Source: Candidatus Butyricimonas faecavium (GTDB lineage Bacteria > Bacteroidota > Bacteroidia > Bacteroidales > Marinifilaceae). From it: a stretch of 64,000 bases of DNA. The notes below the pieces were generated by a model, which did no database searches, was not told where the DNA came from, and saw only the letters and a program-made list of their open reading frames with translations. A program made the position numbers and the translations under genes. This document shows positions 52,549 to 63,175 of the stretch, in pieces. The DNA lies in the NCBI GenBank assembly GCA_944321125.1, contig CALUKD010000017.1:1-64000 (forward strand). Reading direction: 5' to 3'. Position 1 is the stretch's first letter. Every line of letters begins with the position of its first letter.

Positions 52549-54093
52549 TTAAAATGGAGGAATTCCATGTTTTTTGGCCGGGGTTAATACCGACTTGTTA
52601 CTAGATACCTCGATGGAGTGTTTCAAAATTTTTCGGGTCTCCTCAGGTTCAATCACAGAATCAATATAACCTTTAGAAGCGGCCACATAAGGATTGGCGA
52701 ATTTTTCACGATATTCGGCAACTTTAATTTTACGCATTTCATTCGGGTTTTCGGCAGCCATAATTTCTTTTTTGAAAATAATATTGGCAGCTCCTTCAGG
52801 CCCCATGACAGCGATTTCGGCAGTCGGCCATGCAAACATAAAGTCGGCTTTCAAATGGCGGGAGTTCATGGCGATATAACCTCCACCGTATGCTTTTCTA
52901 AGAATTACTGTAATCTTGGGAACCGTGGCCTCGCTATATGCATAAAGAACTTTTGCGCCGTGGCGGATAACTCCCATGTGTTCTTGTTCAACACCCGGTA
53001 AATATCCCGGCATATCCTCGAAGGTTACGATTGGAATATTGAAGGCATCACAGAAACGAATGAAGCGTCCGGCTTTGTCTGAAGAATCGCAATCCAATAC
53101 TCCGGCAAGTACTGAAGGTTGGTTTGCCACGAATCCAATAGTTTCCCCGTCGATTCGCCCGAAGCCGACAACGATGTTTTTAGCAAATTCTTGTTGAACT
53201 TCGAGGAAGTCGGAATCATCGGCAACAGCACGGATGACATCGCGTACATCGTAGGGTTGTGTCGGGTCGGAAGGAATAATTTTTTCAATTTTATATTCCG
53301 GTCTTGGCGGTTTGGACGGGAACGGTTTAGCTTTTGCCTCGTTACTCCAGGGAATGAAGGTTAACAATTTTTTGATCTGTTCGAAACATTCATACTCTGA
53401 ATGAGCGAAGAAATGGGCATTACCACTGATTTCACTGTGTACTTTGGCTCCTCCGAGTTCTTCCATAGTCACAACCTCCCCTAACACTGTTTTTACAACT
53501 TCCGGCCCGGTAATGAACATCTTGGAGATGTTGTCTACTACGAACACGAAATCTGTCAAGGCAGGAGAGTATACGGCACCACCGGCACAAGGACCGAGGA
53601 TTACGGATAATTGAGGGATTACTCCAGAAGCTTGTGTGTTACGGAAGAAAATTTCCCCGTATCCGGCTAAAGAGTCTACACCTTCTTGAATACGAGCGCC
53701 ACCCGAATCGTTAATTCCGATTAAAGGCACACGCATTTTTAAAGCATGGTCCATGATTTTGGTGATTTTACGAGCATGCATCAAACCTAGAGAGCCACCG
53801 GCAACCGTGAAATCTTGTGCGTAAATGCATACTGGTTCTCCATAAATTGTTCCGGTACCGATAATGACACCGTCACCATGAAGAACTTTCTTATCCATAT
53901 CAAAATCTTTAGACTGATGCTCAACGAACATGTCGTACTCATGGAAAGAGTCTTTGTCCAAAATTGCTTCAATACGCTCCCGGGCTGTCAATTTCCCCAT
54001 TGCAGCTTGCTTTTTAATCGCCTCTTCGCCACCACCTTGAAGAACAATTTCTTTTCTCTTTCTTAAATCAAGAACATTTCTTTTAAGTGACAT
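52549..54093 (-). CDS. Acyl-CoA carboxyltransferase (propionyl-CoA carboxylase beta / MmdA type)
   Basis: A 514-residue carboxyltransferase of the PccB/MmdA family. The two crotonase-like halves show GINDSGGARIQEGVDSLAGYGEIF, LGPCAGGAVYSPALTDF, EDMPGYLPGVEQEHMGVIRHGAKVL and RKAYGGGYIAMNSR. With the biotin carrier next door it may be the alpha subunit of a methylmalonyl-CoA decarboxylase or the beta subunit of propionyl-CoA carboxylase, both part of propionate metabolism. No biotin carboxylase, or membrane decarboxylase subunit, is in the window, so the direction of the reaction is open. Confidence 0.92.
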   Translation of the reverse strand: MSLKRNVLDLRKRKEIVLQGGGEEAIKKQAAMGKLTARERIEAILDKDSFHEYDMFVEHQSKDFDMDKKVLHGDGVIIGTGTIYGEPVCIYAQDFTVAGGSLGLMHARKITKIMDHALKMRVPLIGINDSGGARIQEGVDSLAGYGEIFFRNTQASGVIPQLSVILGPCAGGAVYSPALTDFVFVVDNISKMFITGPEVVKTVLGEVVTMEELGGAKVHSEISGNAHFFAHSEYECFEQIKKLLTFIPWSNEAKAKPFPSKPPRPEYKIEKIIPSDPTQPYDVRDVIRAVADDSDFLEVQQEFAKNIVVGFGRIDGETIGFVANQPSVLAGVLDCDSSDKAGRFIRFCDAFNIPIVTFEDMPGYLPGVEQEHMGVIRHGAKVLYAYSEATVPKITVILRKAYGGGYIAMNSRHLKADFMFAWPTAEIAVMGPEGAANIIFKKEIMAAENPNEMRKIKVAEYREKFANPYVAASKGYIDSVIEPEETRKILKHSIEVSSNKSVLTPAKKHGIPPF

Positions 54094-54430
54094 AAATATT
54101 ATTTTTTATTTGTAAATGATGAGGACTGTTTAATGTTGAATCCCATCAACCAATTTGCAAAATTACGAAAAAGAAATGAAGAAAAAAATACTGTTTCGGC
54201 TGGTTATGAATAAGGTGTTGTTTGATAGTGTTTTAGAAGATAATATTCAGTGTATAAATTTATACAATTCCGTAACTCTCTGGTTGGATTGTTCGTTAAA
54301 TTAATAGTTTAGTTTGTGGGTAGGGAAAAGTATTATCGGGAAATATAGGGTAAAAGCCTCCTTCTTGGTGGTCGGATTGGAGAAATAATTGTAGTTTTGT
54401 AATTGATTAATCTTTGATGAAGAAAAGGAA
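54094..54430. other. Divergent promoter region between the carboxyltransferase gene and tamB
   Basis: No gene is supported. Minus strand: TAATTTTG at 54165-54158 is a -7 match for the carboxyltransferase gene, leaving a leader of about 60 nt. Plus strand: TAGTTTTG at 54392-54399 is a -7 match for tamB, 31 nt before its ATG. Neither has a clear -33 at standard spacing. Confidence 0.45.
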
Positions 54431-57400
54431 ATGAGATTTTTGCGAAAGCTTTTCAAATATACGTTGAGAATTATCTTGGTACTTTTTGCTTTGGTAATTT
54501 TCGGTATGATTCTTTTGTATATTCCAGCCATTCAGAATTTTGTTAAAGGGAAGGCAGAGCAGTACGTGAATCAAAATTTGGATATGAAACTGTCGGTTGG
54601 TCGAATTTTGTTGAAATTTCCACTTGATCTGACAGTTGAAAATATTTATTTGGGACAGACGGAAAAAGATACGATGTTGTATGCCGATGTGATTCAAGTG
54701 AATATAGCATTGATGAAACTTTTAAAGAAGGAAATTGAAATTCGTCGTTTGGTTGTGGAAAATGTAGCGGTTAATTTGGAGGATTCTCTTTCTGGCTTGA
54801 AAATGAATGTAGGCTTGAAAGAATTGAATCTTCATGTGGATCGATTGAATTTCTCTCAACAAGAGGTAGAAATCCCTTTCGTTGTTTTTAAAGGAGGAAA
54901 CATCCGGATGAATTTGGGAGGAGAATCTGCGGTCGATACAACTGGGGGTGGGGAATCGAACCATTGGCATTTTAAGGTGGATGAGGTGGTAGTTGATGAT
55001 ATTGATTATCAACTACAAGGTCTTCCTATGGGAGAATTTCATGCTGGGATGGGAGAGGCTCTTCTGAAAAGAGTTGATGTCGGATTGGAAAAGCAGACGA
55101 TTGATTTGGAGAAAATCACATTGGTACGTGGCTTTTGTGATCTATTGATGGCAGAACCTACCGAAAAACAGAATGAAATAGAGGTGGTTACGGAGGAAAG
55201 TATGCCTTGGCAAATTCGAGTTGGGACGGTCGAGTTGGAGGATAATCGTTTTTTAATGAAACCGATGAGTGTTCCTGTTAATGCAGAACGATTTCCGGAA
55301 ACAGTTCGTGTATCAGCACTTTCGTTGAAAATGGATAGTGTGTTTAATAGGGGAACTGAGGTGGCGGCAATTATTCAGAATTTACGTTTCAAGGAAGGAA
55401 ATGGATTAGATTTGAAAGATTTATCTTGTAGGATTAATTTGGAAAGCGGACAAACGAATGTGTCGAATCTGATCTTAAAAACGAGTAATAGTCAATTGAA
55501 AATGGATGTTCGGGCGGAATCTGGGATCAGTGATTTTGGAATAGAAACTCCTTTTCAGTTATCAATAAATGGAAATATTGCGGGACAAGACCTATTATTG
55601 TTTATGCCGAATTTTAATAATCAGTTAAATAATTGGTTATCGGATAAAGTTTTTTCTTTATCTAGTTTGGTAAAAGGTAATATCAATCAACTGAACATTG
55701 CTCATTTTGATATAGAGGCAACGGATGGTTTTTCTTTGAAAAGTGGGGGGGATGTGGCTTTCGTGACAGATATGGAAAAGGTTGTAGGGAAATTGAATAT
55801 AGCGTTTATTGTTGATCGAGGAGCGTATTTTTTACCTTTATTGTCAAAAAATGGGGTAGCTGGATTAGTTGTACCAGACCATCTGTCATTAGTGACCGAT
55901 GTTGTCATTGCGAATCAGACGGCAAAAGTGGACATGGAGGTGAAGCCCGGAGGTGGAATGTTACATACTGTCGCCAATTATGATTGGAATGAGGAAACCT
56001 ATCGTGCGGAAATTCATTTGAAAGATTTTGCTTTGAATAAATTTATGCCGAATGATTCGTTAGGAGTTATTACGGCCAATCTTTTCGCTTCGGGGAGAGG
56101 GGTTGACTGGAAAGAGATGGTAGCAAAAGTGGATTTTGAGTTAGTCTCCTTATTTTATAATGGGTATGATTATAAAAATGTCATTTTGGATGCGACATTG
56201 AAAAATCGGGAAGTAACCGGGGCATTGTTGAGTGATAATCAGGAATTGGATTTGGGAATGAAATTCCGATTATGGTCGGATGATAATGGGTACAAAATAA
56301 ATTTGAATGGAGATGTTAAAAATGTGGATCTGAAAGGATTACATTTTATACAGAGAGATATGGCTTTTTCTTTGGGGCTGAATGTCGATGCAGAATTGAA
56401 GACGGACAGTACATCATCTTTACGAGCTGATTTTTCGAATATTGTCTTACGGGATATTGTGACTCGTAAGTTGGGGGATCTGGGTGTTACTTTCTCCGGT
56501 TTGTGCGACAAGACGTTGTTGAATGTTAAGGCAGGAGACTTACTTCTAAAATTTGAAGGGGATGGTGGAAGCAATACTTTAATCGATCGTTTTAGTGCTG
56601 CTGGCGACTTGTTGGTTGATCAGGTTGAGAAACACGATTTTAACATGGAGAAATTGAATGAACTGTTACCTGATTTCCGGTTAACTGTAGGTGCTAGTCG
56701 AGAAAATCTGTTGAATGGTTATTTGAAAAACAGCGGGATATGTTTTGAACGAATGACAATAGATATCGGAACAGACATTTCGCATGATTTCGGGTTAACT
56801 TCAAAGGTTTATGGATTGAATATTGACGGTATTGTTTTGGATAGCTTGTTTGTGTATACAAAGCAGAAGAACGTGGCATTGCATTATGGCGTGGATGTTT
56901 TCGGGGCTAAAAATCAATTGGAAGGATTGGCCCAGTTGACCGTGGAAGGAAACGTAGAGTATGATCAAATAAACGTGAGAATACGAGAACATGCAAATGA
57001 GGAAGGAGAAATATTCAATATTGGGGCTAATATCGCTTTACAAGATAGTGTTTTTAGTGTGAGTATTTCTCCAGATCCTCTTATTTTGGGATATGTTTCA
57101 TGGCAGATAAACCGAGGTAATTTTATCCGCTTGAAACAAGGGGAAATTCCGGCTGCTAATTTGCAATTACTGGATGGAGATAGGCGGATTCGGTTGATTT
57201 CGGAAGAGAATGCAAATCACGAACCGGAATCTTTAATTGTAGATATTAAAGGTATTGATTTAGGTGGTTTGTCTAAGACACTTTCATTTATCCCGGATAT
57301 ATCCGGTTTGTTAGGAGTTGATGTGCAGATGTATAGTAAAAATGAAGTGATTGATATTAACGGAACGGTCAGTGTTGATGATTTTTATTATAGGAAAGAG

Positions 57401-59173
57401 CATGTGGGAGATTTGGGATTAGGTATTAAATATCGATTGTCGCAACAGACAGAGCATGACGTGGATTTTTCTTTATCGGTGGATGGAGTAAAGGCTCTTT
57501 TAACTAAAGGTAAATTAGAGACAGGAGTTGAAGATAAAAATATAGCCTTGGATATAGATATTCCTAGATTTCCTTTGCGTCTAGCGGGAGTTTTTACTCC
57601 CCCGGGTATAATGAATTTAGGAGGAGATATGGTTGGGGCTTTGCAAGTGAAAGGGCAAATAGATCACCCACTGATAAATGGAAATTTGCGTTTCAGGGAC
57701 GGAATTATAGAAGCCTTAATGATCGGGACGTCCTTTAAGATTGATTCTTCGACCATTGTAATTCATGATAATCTATTAGATTTTAATCATTTCGGATTGA
57801 TCGCTCCTAATAAACAGCGTTTGGAACTATTGGGGACGGTTGATTTTGCATCATTCTCGGCTATAAAGATGGATGCCTCTATTCAAGCTAAGAATTTCCA
57901 AGCTATGAAGGTAAAAGAGAATACAGAAACCATGGTTTACGGAAAATTGTTTGTTGATCTCTCGGCAACCTTAAAAGGAATGTTGGATAATTTAAAGGTA
58001 CGGGGAAATATTAATCTGTTGGATAATAGCGAGGTTTATTATACGTTGAAATCTTCTCCATTGGAATTGACAGATCGAAGTGCAGATGTCGTGCGTTTCG
58101 TATCTTTTAGCGATACAACCCAATTGGTGGCAGCTGACGAATTGCAACAGGTTAGTTCTGTGAATCTGGATTTGCTTATGTCCGTGAATATCGCACCATT
58201 AGTAGGGTTGAATGTGTTGTTGTCATCGAATGGTCAGAATCGGGTGGCGATCAATGGTGGAGGAAGTCTGACTTACACATTGAACCCGGTAGGGGAAACC
58301 CGGCTTGTGGGAAGATACGTCTTGACAAGTGGAGTCGTCTCTTATGGTCTGCCAGTAATTGGGCAAAAGGATTTTAAGATACAAGACGGTAGTTTTGTGG
58401 AGTGGACTGGGGATCTGGCTAATCCAACTCTTAATATAACGGCGGCAGAGACTATTTCGGCTAGTGTAACAGATGACAGTCAAAAATCCCGTCTTGTGAC
58501 ATTCAATGCCATAATCAAGATTTCAAATACGTTAGAAAAACTGGATATTACGTTTGATCTTGCTGCGGAAGGAGATATCACAATACAGAATCAATTGGCG
58601 GCGATGACTGCCGAAGAACGATCCAAGGAAGCAATGAACATGATGATTTACGGGACCTATTCTGGTTTAGGGACAGTGGCAAAGTCTAGTGCTTCTGATA
58701 ATGCCCTTAATAATTTTGTAGAAAACGAATTGAATCAATGGTCTCGGAAACATTTGAAAAATATGGATTTGACGTTTGGAATTAATACTTATAATCAAGT
58801 GTCTGAAGCGGGAGAATCCAAGAAAACGGATTATTCTTATCAGTTCTCGAAACGATTATTCAATAATAAGGTACGGGTGAAGGTCGGTGGGCGAATCTCT
58901 ACGGATAATGATCCTGCGGCCGGAGGAGTAGAGGAAAGCCTCGTGGATGACATAGCTATTGAGTACGTGTTTGGAAAGAATCCGAATTTTTTCTTGAAAA
59001 TTTTCCGCCACACAGGTTACGAAAGCGTTTTGGAGGGAGAGGTGACACAAACCGGTATCGGTGTGGTGTTGAGAAAGAATTTCCAAAAATTTATGGATAT
59101 ATTCCGGCGTAAAAAGAAAGTACAAGTTGAACCCCAAAAAGAACCGATAGAAAATGAAGAGTCTGGGAAATAG
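54431..59173 (+). CDS. tamB: TamB-like translocation and assembly protein (DUF490)
   Basis: A 1,580-residue periplasm-spanning protein of the TamB/AsmA-like family. One N-terminal helix (about 10-32, YTLRIILVLFALVIFGMILLY) anchors it in the inner membrane. A very long run of short beta repeats forms the presumed lipid-conducting groove. The C-terminal DUF490 domain (about 1250-1560) has GRYVLTSGVVSYGLPVIGQK, EGDITIQNQLAAMTAEERSK and a barrel-like end. It overlaps the Omp85-type gene by 20 nt, the standard TamA/TamB partnership. Confidence 0.92.
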   Translation: MRFLRKLFKYTLRIILVLFALVIFGMILLYIPAIQNFVKGKAEQYVNQNLDMKLSVGRILLKFPLDLTVENIYLGQTEKDTMLYADVIQVNIALMKLLKKEIEIRRLVVENVAVNLEDSLSGLKMNVGLKELNLHVDRLNFSQQEVEIPFVVFKGGNIRMNLGGESAVDTTGGGESNHWHFKVDEVVVDDIDYQLQGLPMGEFHAGMGEALLKRVDVGLEKQTIDLEKITLVRGFCDLLMAEPTEKQNEIEVVTEESMPWQIRVGTVELEDNRFLMKPMSVPVNAERFPETVRVSALSLKMDSVFNRGTEVAAIIQNLRFKEGNGLDLKDLSCRINLESGQTNVSNLILKTSNSQLKMDVRAESGISDFGIETPFQLSINGNIAGQDLLLFMPNFNNQLNNWLSDKVFSLSSLVKGNINQLNIAHFDIEATDGFSLKSGGDVAFVTDMEKVVGKLNIAFIVDRGAYFLPLLSKNGVAGLVVPDHLSLVTDVVIANQTAKVDMEVKPGGGMLHTVANYDWNEETYRAEIHLKDFALNKFMPNDSLGVITANLFASGRGVDWKEMVAKVDFELVSLFYNGYDYKNVILDATLKNREVTGALLSDNQELDLGMKFRLWSDDNGYKINLNGDVKNVDLKGLHFIQRDMAFSLGLNVDAELKTDSTSSLRADFSNIVLRDIVTRKLGDLGVTFSGLCDKTLLNVKAGDLLLKFEGDGGSNTLIDRFSAAGDLLVDQVEKHDFNMEKLNELLPDFRLTVGASRENLLNGYLKNSGICFERMTIDIGTDISHDFGLTSKVYGLNIDGIVLDSLFVYTKQKNVALHYGVDVFGAKNQLEGLAQLTVEGNVEYDQINVRIREHANEEGEIFNIGANIALQDSVFSVSISPDPLILGYVSWQINRGNFIRLKQGEIPAANLQLLDGDRRIRLISEENANHEPESLIVDIKGIDLGGLSKTLSFIPDISGLLGVDVQMYSKNEVIDINGTVSVDDFYYRKEHVGDLGLGIKYRLSQQTEHDVDFSLSVDGVKALLTKGKLETGVEDKNIALDIDIPRFPLRLAGVFTPPGIMNLGGDMVGALQVKGQIDHPLINGNLRFRDGIIEALMIGTSFKIDSSTIVIHDNLLDFNHFGLIAPNKQRLELLGTVDFASFSAIKMDASIQAKNFQAMKVKENTETMVYGKLFVDLSATLKGMLDNLKVRGNINLLDNSEVYYTLKSSPLELTDRSADVVRFVSFSDTTQLVAADELQQVSSVNLDLLMSVNIAPLVGLNVLLSSNGQNRVAINGGGSLTYTLNPVGETRLVGRYVLTSGVVSYGLPVIGQKDFKIQDGSFVEWTGDLANPTLNITAAETISASVTDDSQKSRLVTFNAIIKISNTLEKLDITFDLAAEGDITIQNQLAAMTAEERSKEAMNMMIYGTYSGLGTVAKSSASDNALNNFVENELNQWSRKHLKNMDLTFGINTYNQVSEAGESKKTDYSYQFSKRLFNNKVRVKVGGRISTDNDPAAGGVEESLVDDIAIEYVFGKNPNFFLKIFRHTGYESVLEGEVTQTGIGVVLRKNFQKFMDIFRRKKKVQVEPQKEPIENEESGK

Positions 59174-61475
59174 TTTATTTGTTATTATAGTATTTATGAT
59201 ATTGGGTAGCTCTTGTTCTCAGACTAAGAGACTGACTGAAGGAGAGGTTTTGTATACTGGGGTGAAGAAAATGAATATAGAAACGGCCAAAGGTGTAAAA
59301 TTGGAAGGACCGAAAAGTTCGGCTATTTCCGGTCCGTTAAGTTTTCCACCTAATAATCCACTTTATGCTCCTTATGTACGTTCACCTTTTCCGTTCGGCT
59401 TGTGGGTATATAACTGGAATGTGAAAAAAGAGAAGGGATTAAAGCATTGGTTGTATAAAAAATTGGCCAAAAAACCTGTGTTGATTTCTGATGCCCAACC
59501 GGAGTTACGTTTGAAAGTAGTGGAAAATGCTGCAAGTGAATATGGGTATTTCGGGGTGAAATCCAGTTATGAAATTATTCCCAACAAACGGAATCCAAAG
59601 AAGGCGAAAATCAGTTATAATGTCTATGTGCCGGAAGCTTACTTGTTGGGGTCTGTTGAATTCTGGGGGTGGAATGAGAGAATGGACAGTTTGCTACAGA
59701 AGACACAACGGGGGTGTTTGTTAAAATCCGGGGCAGAGTATAATTTGTACACGATGGAAGATGAGCGAACCCGAATAACTAAGATGTTTCGAAATAACGG
59801 GTATTATTATTTCCAATCGGATTATATCGAATTCTTGGTTGATACAACACGAGAAAAACGGGTAGCGGATGTCCGCATCGCTTTGAAGCATGGTGTGCCG
59901 ACAATTGCCTTGCAACCGTATAAGGTTGGTAACGTGGAACTTGTCTTGGAAAATTCCGATCAGTCAGAAACTCAAGATACCTTGTCGTATAAGGGCATTG
60001 AAGTGAAATACACGAAGCCTTTGGATGTGAAACCTAAGGTACTCTCTCGTTCCATGTATTTGCTTCCCGGGGATACCTATTCGTTCTGGCGACAAAGTCG
60101 AACACAGACGAGTTTGGCCCGATTGGGAATTTTCAAATATACTAATTTGAATGTGACTCGAGCGGATAGTGTGAAAAAGTCTGGTTTCGGAAGTTTGGAT
60201 TTCACTATTAATGCCGTCTATGACTTACCGATCGAGACAGAGATAGAAGTAGATGTTTCCTCTAAATCCAATAATTTGTTAGGTCCTGGTCTCTCGTTGG
60301 GAATAACGAATAAAAATTTATTCCGGGGCGGGGAAAACTTGTCCTTTAAATTGAATGGAGCTTACGAGTGGGAAGTTGGAGATAAAAAGACAAATTCAAA
60401 TTCCGGGTTAATCAACTCTTACGAATTAGGGGTGAATGTCGGTTTGTCATTACCTCGGCTACTAGTTCCTAACTTTTTGAAAAGTAACAAAGATTTTGCC
60501 GAGCGTACGAATTTTCAGGTTGGAGTAGATTTTTTGAATCGTCATACTTTTTTTCGGATGCTTTCTTTCTCGGGATCTTTTAGTTATGATTTCCAAACTT
60601 CGTGGAGAGTGTATCATACGTTAACGCCTTTGAAAGTCACCTACACTCATTTGCTACAAACGTCGAAAGAGTTTGATGAAACAATGGAAAATAATCCAGC
60701 GATAGCAATGAGTTTTAAGAACCAGTTGATACCTTCCATGTCCTATTCGTATACTTATGATAGGGCGGCAACAAGACGGAATCCCAATCGTTTGTATTGG
60801 CAGAACACAATTATGTCAGCAGGGAATATTCTTTCTGCCGTGCAATATATCACGGGAAATCATCAGGGACAAAATAAAAAGTTATTTGGTAATATCTACT
60901 CACAATTCTTGAAATTGACATCTGAAGTAATCGTGTATCGTAAGATAACGGAGACTTCCCTTCTAGCTACCCGCTTTATGGCTGGTATTGGTTGGGCTTA
61001 CGGGAATTCTCGGGTGATGCCGTATAGCGAGCAATTTTATATCGGGGGAGCGAATAGTATTCGGGCATTCACGATCCGGTCAATTGGTCCCGGTAGCTAT
61101 CATCAGGAAAGCGATAACAAAACGGCATACCTGGACCAAACGGGAGACATTAAATTGGAAGGGAACGTAGAACTCCGTTTCAAAATTATGTATCAACTGA
61201 ATGGTGCTATCTTTTTGGATGCTGGTAACGTGTGGTTGTTGCGGAATGACCCGAAACGTCCGGGCGGGGAGTTTAAGTTAGGAGGGTTGTTGAAAGAGAT
61301 TGCTTTGGGAACAGGTTTCGGCTTACGTTATGACTTTGGTTTTATTGTACTCCGGGGTGATTTGGGAATAGCCTTGCATACTCCTTACAAGAATCCGGAT
61401 AAGTCGGGATATTATAATATTCCCAAGTTCAAGGATAGTTTAAGATTCCACTTGGCGATCGGTTACCCGTTCTAA
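59154..61475 (+). CDS. Lipidated Omp85 protein (TamL/TamA type)
   Basis: A 773-residue BamA-superfamily outer-membrane protein. The signal ends in a lipobox, ILGSSC with Cys21, so it is a lipoprotein, as described for the TamL variant of TamA in Bacteroidota. POTRA-like repeats cover about 45-390 (EYGYFGVKSSYEIIPNKRN, RITKMFRNNGYYYFQSDYI). The 16-strand barrel follows, with GGANSIRAFTIRSIGPGSY (the lid-loop motif), and ends FHLAIGYPF with terminal Phe. Translationally coupled to tamB. Confidence 0.92.
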   Translation: MKSLGNSLFVIIVFMILGSSCSQTKRLTEGEVLYTGVKKMNIETAKGVKLEGPKSSAISGPLSFPPNNPLYAPYVRSPFPFGLWVYNWNVKKEKGLKHWLYKKLAKKPVLISDAQPELRLKVVENAASEYGYFGVKSSYEIIPNKRNPKKAKISYNVYVPEAYLLGSVEFWGWNERMDSLLQKTQRGCLLKSGAEYNLYTMEDERTRITKMFRNNGYYYFQSDYIEFLVDTTREKRVADVRIALKHGVPTIALQPYKVGNVELVLENSDQSETQDTLSYKGIEVKYTKPLDVKPKVLSRSMYLLPGDTYSFWRQSRTQTSLARLGIFKYTNLNVTRADSVKKSGFGSLDFTINAVYDLPIETEIEVDVSSKSNNLLGPGLSLGITNKNLFRGGENLSFKLNGAYEWEVGDKKTNSNSGLINSYELGVNVGLSLPRLLVPNFLKSNKDFAERTNFQVGVDFLNRHTFFRMLSFSGSFSYDFQTSWRVYHTLTPLKVTYTHLLQTSKEFDETMENNPAIAMSFKNQLIPSMSYSYTYDRAATRRNPNRLYWQNTIMSAGNILSAVQYITGNHQGQNKKLFGNIYSQFLKLTSEVIVYRKITETSLLATRFMAGIGWAYGNSRVMPYSEQFYIGGANSIRAFTIRSIGPGSYHQESDNKTAYLDQTGDIKLEGNVELRFKIMYQLNGAIFLDAGNVWLLRNDPKRPGGEFKLGGLLKEIALGTGFGLRYDFGFIVLRGDLGIALHTPYKNPDKSGYYNIPKFKDSLRFHLAIGYPF

Positions 61476-61741
61476 AGGAAAATATTGGCGGGAGATGACT
61501 TGAATTGACATACTTTTATCGGCATGATATTTCCTTTCGTGTCCTTACTTTTGTTGATTATATTTTGGATTGAGGGGAAGTTAAGGGAGAGTTAAGTTAT
61601 CAAGTAAGAGGAATTGACGTGTCCCCCACGTTTTAAACCCGTTTGGTAACTGGCTTTGCTGTTTGGATAGAATGATTGTGAAATATTTGGAGTGGTCTAT
61701 TTCCCCGTTACTTCCCCTTTATTTTATTCCGAGTTTAAAAT
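61476..61741. other. Intergenic region after tamL
   Basis: About 265 bases without a supported gene or obvious structure, lying before the terminator shared with the porin gene. Confidence 0.4.
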
Positions 61742-61772
61742 AAAAGAGCGTGTCCACAAGACACGCTCTTTT
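61742..61772. terminator. Bidirectional terminator, tamL and porin genes
   Basis: AAAAGAGCGTGTC (61742-61754) and GACACGCTCTTTT (61760-61772), loop CACAA, a perfect 13-bp stem. On the minus strand it is followed by TTATTTTAAA. Confidence 0.92.
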
Positions 61773-61806
61773 GGAGTGATTTCTTTTTCTAAAATTTCAC
61801 TGACAA

Positions 61807-63156
61807 TTAAAATGCAAACATTACTCGTAATTGCAGTTGATGAAAATTCTCGTCATCTGGGAAATATACGTTACTCAAGTTTGCGTATTGATATTCTCCC
61901 ATGATTTTAATATATTGATTGAAAGAATAATTCAATCCAAGTGTTACAGAGTGCATAGTTCCCCCATCAATACTAGAAGAATAAGGGTAGTCTACGATTT
62001 TTCCGTCGGGATAGAATTTGTGATTACCAATCAGGAAAATATCCCCATCAGTGATGTCTGTTAAATTCGTACAAGAGTAGCGTGCTACGAGTTCCAAACC
62101 GCCTTTGTCTCCCATGCCTTTTAATAAACCGTATTCGTCATCGTAGGTATAAGCTTTACCGCAAAGCAAGTAACCGAATTCCACGTAACCACCGTTCATG
62201 ATCGTGGGACGTAATTTGTTTCCACCTCTCCATCCTTCAACATTCGTCCAGCTTTGTTGGCCACCTAATTGACTTTCAAACAAGGTTTGATCGTCACGGT
62301 CTTTCCATACTTTTTTCCAGATAAATTCTCCACGGGCGAATATGCGATCGTTTTTGAATAAGAATTCCGGACTGATGGTGAATGCGTCTTTAGCCCATGG
62401 AAGGTCGCAACTTAAAAATTTAGTTGTTTCATCCACGTAGGTCTGCATATTGGCGGCCACGTGCATATTTGTTTTATAAACACCATCTTGGTAAACTTCT
62501 CCTCCGTTAATTCTTTGATAACGTAACCCGGTACCGAATTGCAAAGTGATGTTGTTATTGTTTATAGGTTTCCACAACCAGCGTCCGCTTAAGCTGAATC
62601 CTTGGTAACCTTCTTCTTGCTCGTTATATTTCAATTGTGAGAATATACCTTGATCTGCAAAGAAGTGTCTGTTAAAGAATTTGTAAGTAGCTCCCAGTGA
62701 ACGTCCCGGTGCTAATGCTTGTGCAACAGACGGACGGCTGATAAAATGATAATTGTAGGAACTGGTCATCATGCTCATGCTTGACGGCTCGTTATAATAA
62801 CCAGCTTTTACTAGGTGGATACCTTTTAAACTTTCTTTAAAAGTATATTGGGCGAATAGGTTCTTTTGGCTGAACTCACCTTTACCGAAACCGAAGTCCG
62901 CATAGATATACAATTTTCCATAGGTCAAGGATGCGTGAATACGGGCATCCGTGATAGCAGCTCCGGAGTTCATCGGGGTCCATTCCGTGTGGTAATAGGC
63001 TAAATCAGCGAACATACGACCACCGATGCTTGCTTTAAGATTGTTTTCTTTATTGACATATTTCAACAAAGGATTTACATCTTCTTGGGCTTTCACTGCT
63101 GTGGTAGATAACATTGCGGCTACCATCATGACAGGTAATAATATATGCTTTTTCAT
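61807..63156 (-). CDS. Porin of the OprO/OprP (phosphate-selective) family
   Basis: A 449-residue outer-membrane porin. The signal peptide (1-23, HILLPVMMVAAMLSTTAVKA) is cleaved before QEDVNPLL. The barrel shows alternating strands: ASIGGRMFADLAYYHTEW, ITDARIHASLTYGKLYIYAD, and a GFGKGEFSQKNLFAQYTFK segment typical of the OprO/P family. It ends QLQLRVMFAF with terminal Phe. It follows the glycerophosphodiesterase gene by 19 nt, suggesting joint uptake of phosphate from phosphodiesters. Ion selectivity is not proven by sequence. Confidence 0.82.
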   Translation of the reverse strand: MKKHILLPVMMVAAMLSTTAVKAQEDVNPLLKYVNKENNLKASIGGRMFADLAYYHTEWTPMNSGAAITDARIHASLTYGKLYIYADFGFGKGEFSQKNLFAQYTFKESLKGIHLVKAGYYNEPSSMSMMTSSYNYHFISRPSVAQALAPGRSLGATYKFFNRHFFADQGIFSQLKYNEQEEGYQGFSLSGRWLWKPINNNNITLQFGTGLRYQRINGGEVYQDGVYKTNMHVAANMQTYVDETTKFLSCDLPWAKDAFTISPEFLFKNDRIFARGEFIWKKVWKDRDDQTLFESQLGGQQSWTNVEGWRGGNKLRPTIMNGGYVEFGYLLCGKAYTYDDEYGLLKGMGDKGGLELVARYSCTNLTDITDGDIFLIGNHKFYPDGKIVDYPYSSSIDGGTMHSVTLGLNYSFNQYIKIMGEYQYANLSNVYFPDDENFHQLQLRVMFAF

Positions 63157-63175
63157 TACGATAATCGATTAAAAA

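Noticed and set aside
61692-61904. 70-codon plus-strand frame after tamL
   Set aside because: It crosses the bidirectional terminator and the end of the porin gene and has no recognisable content.
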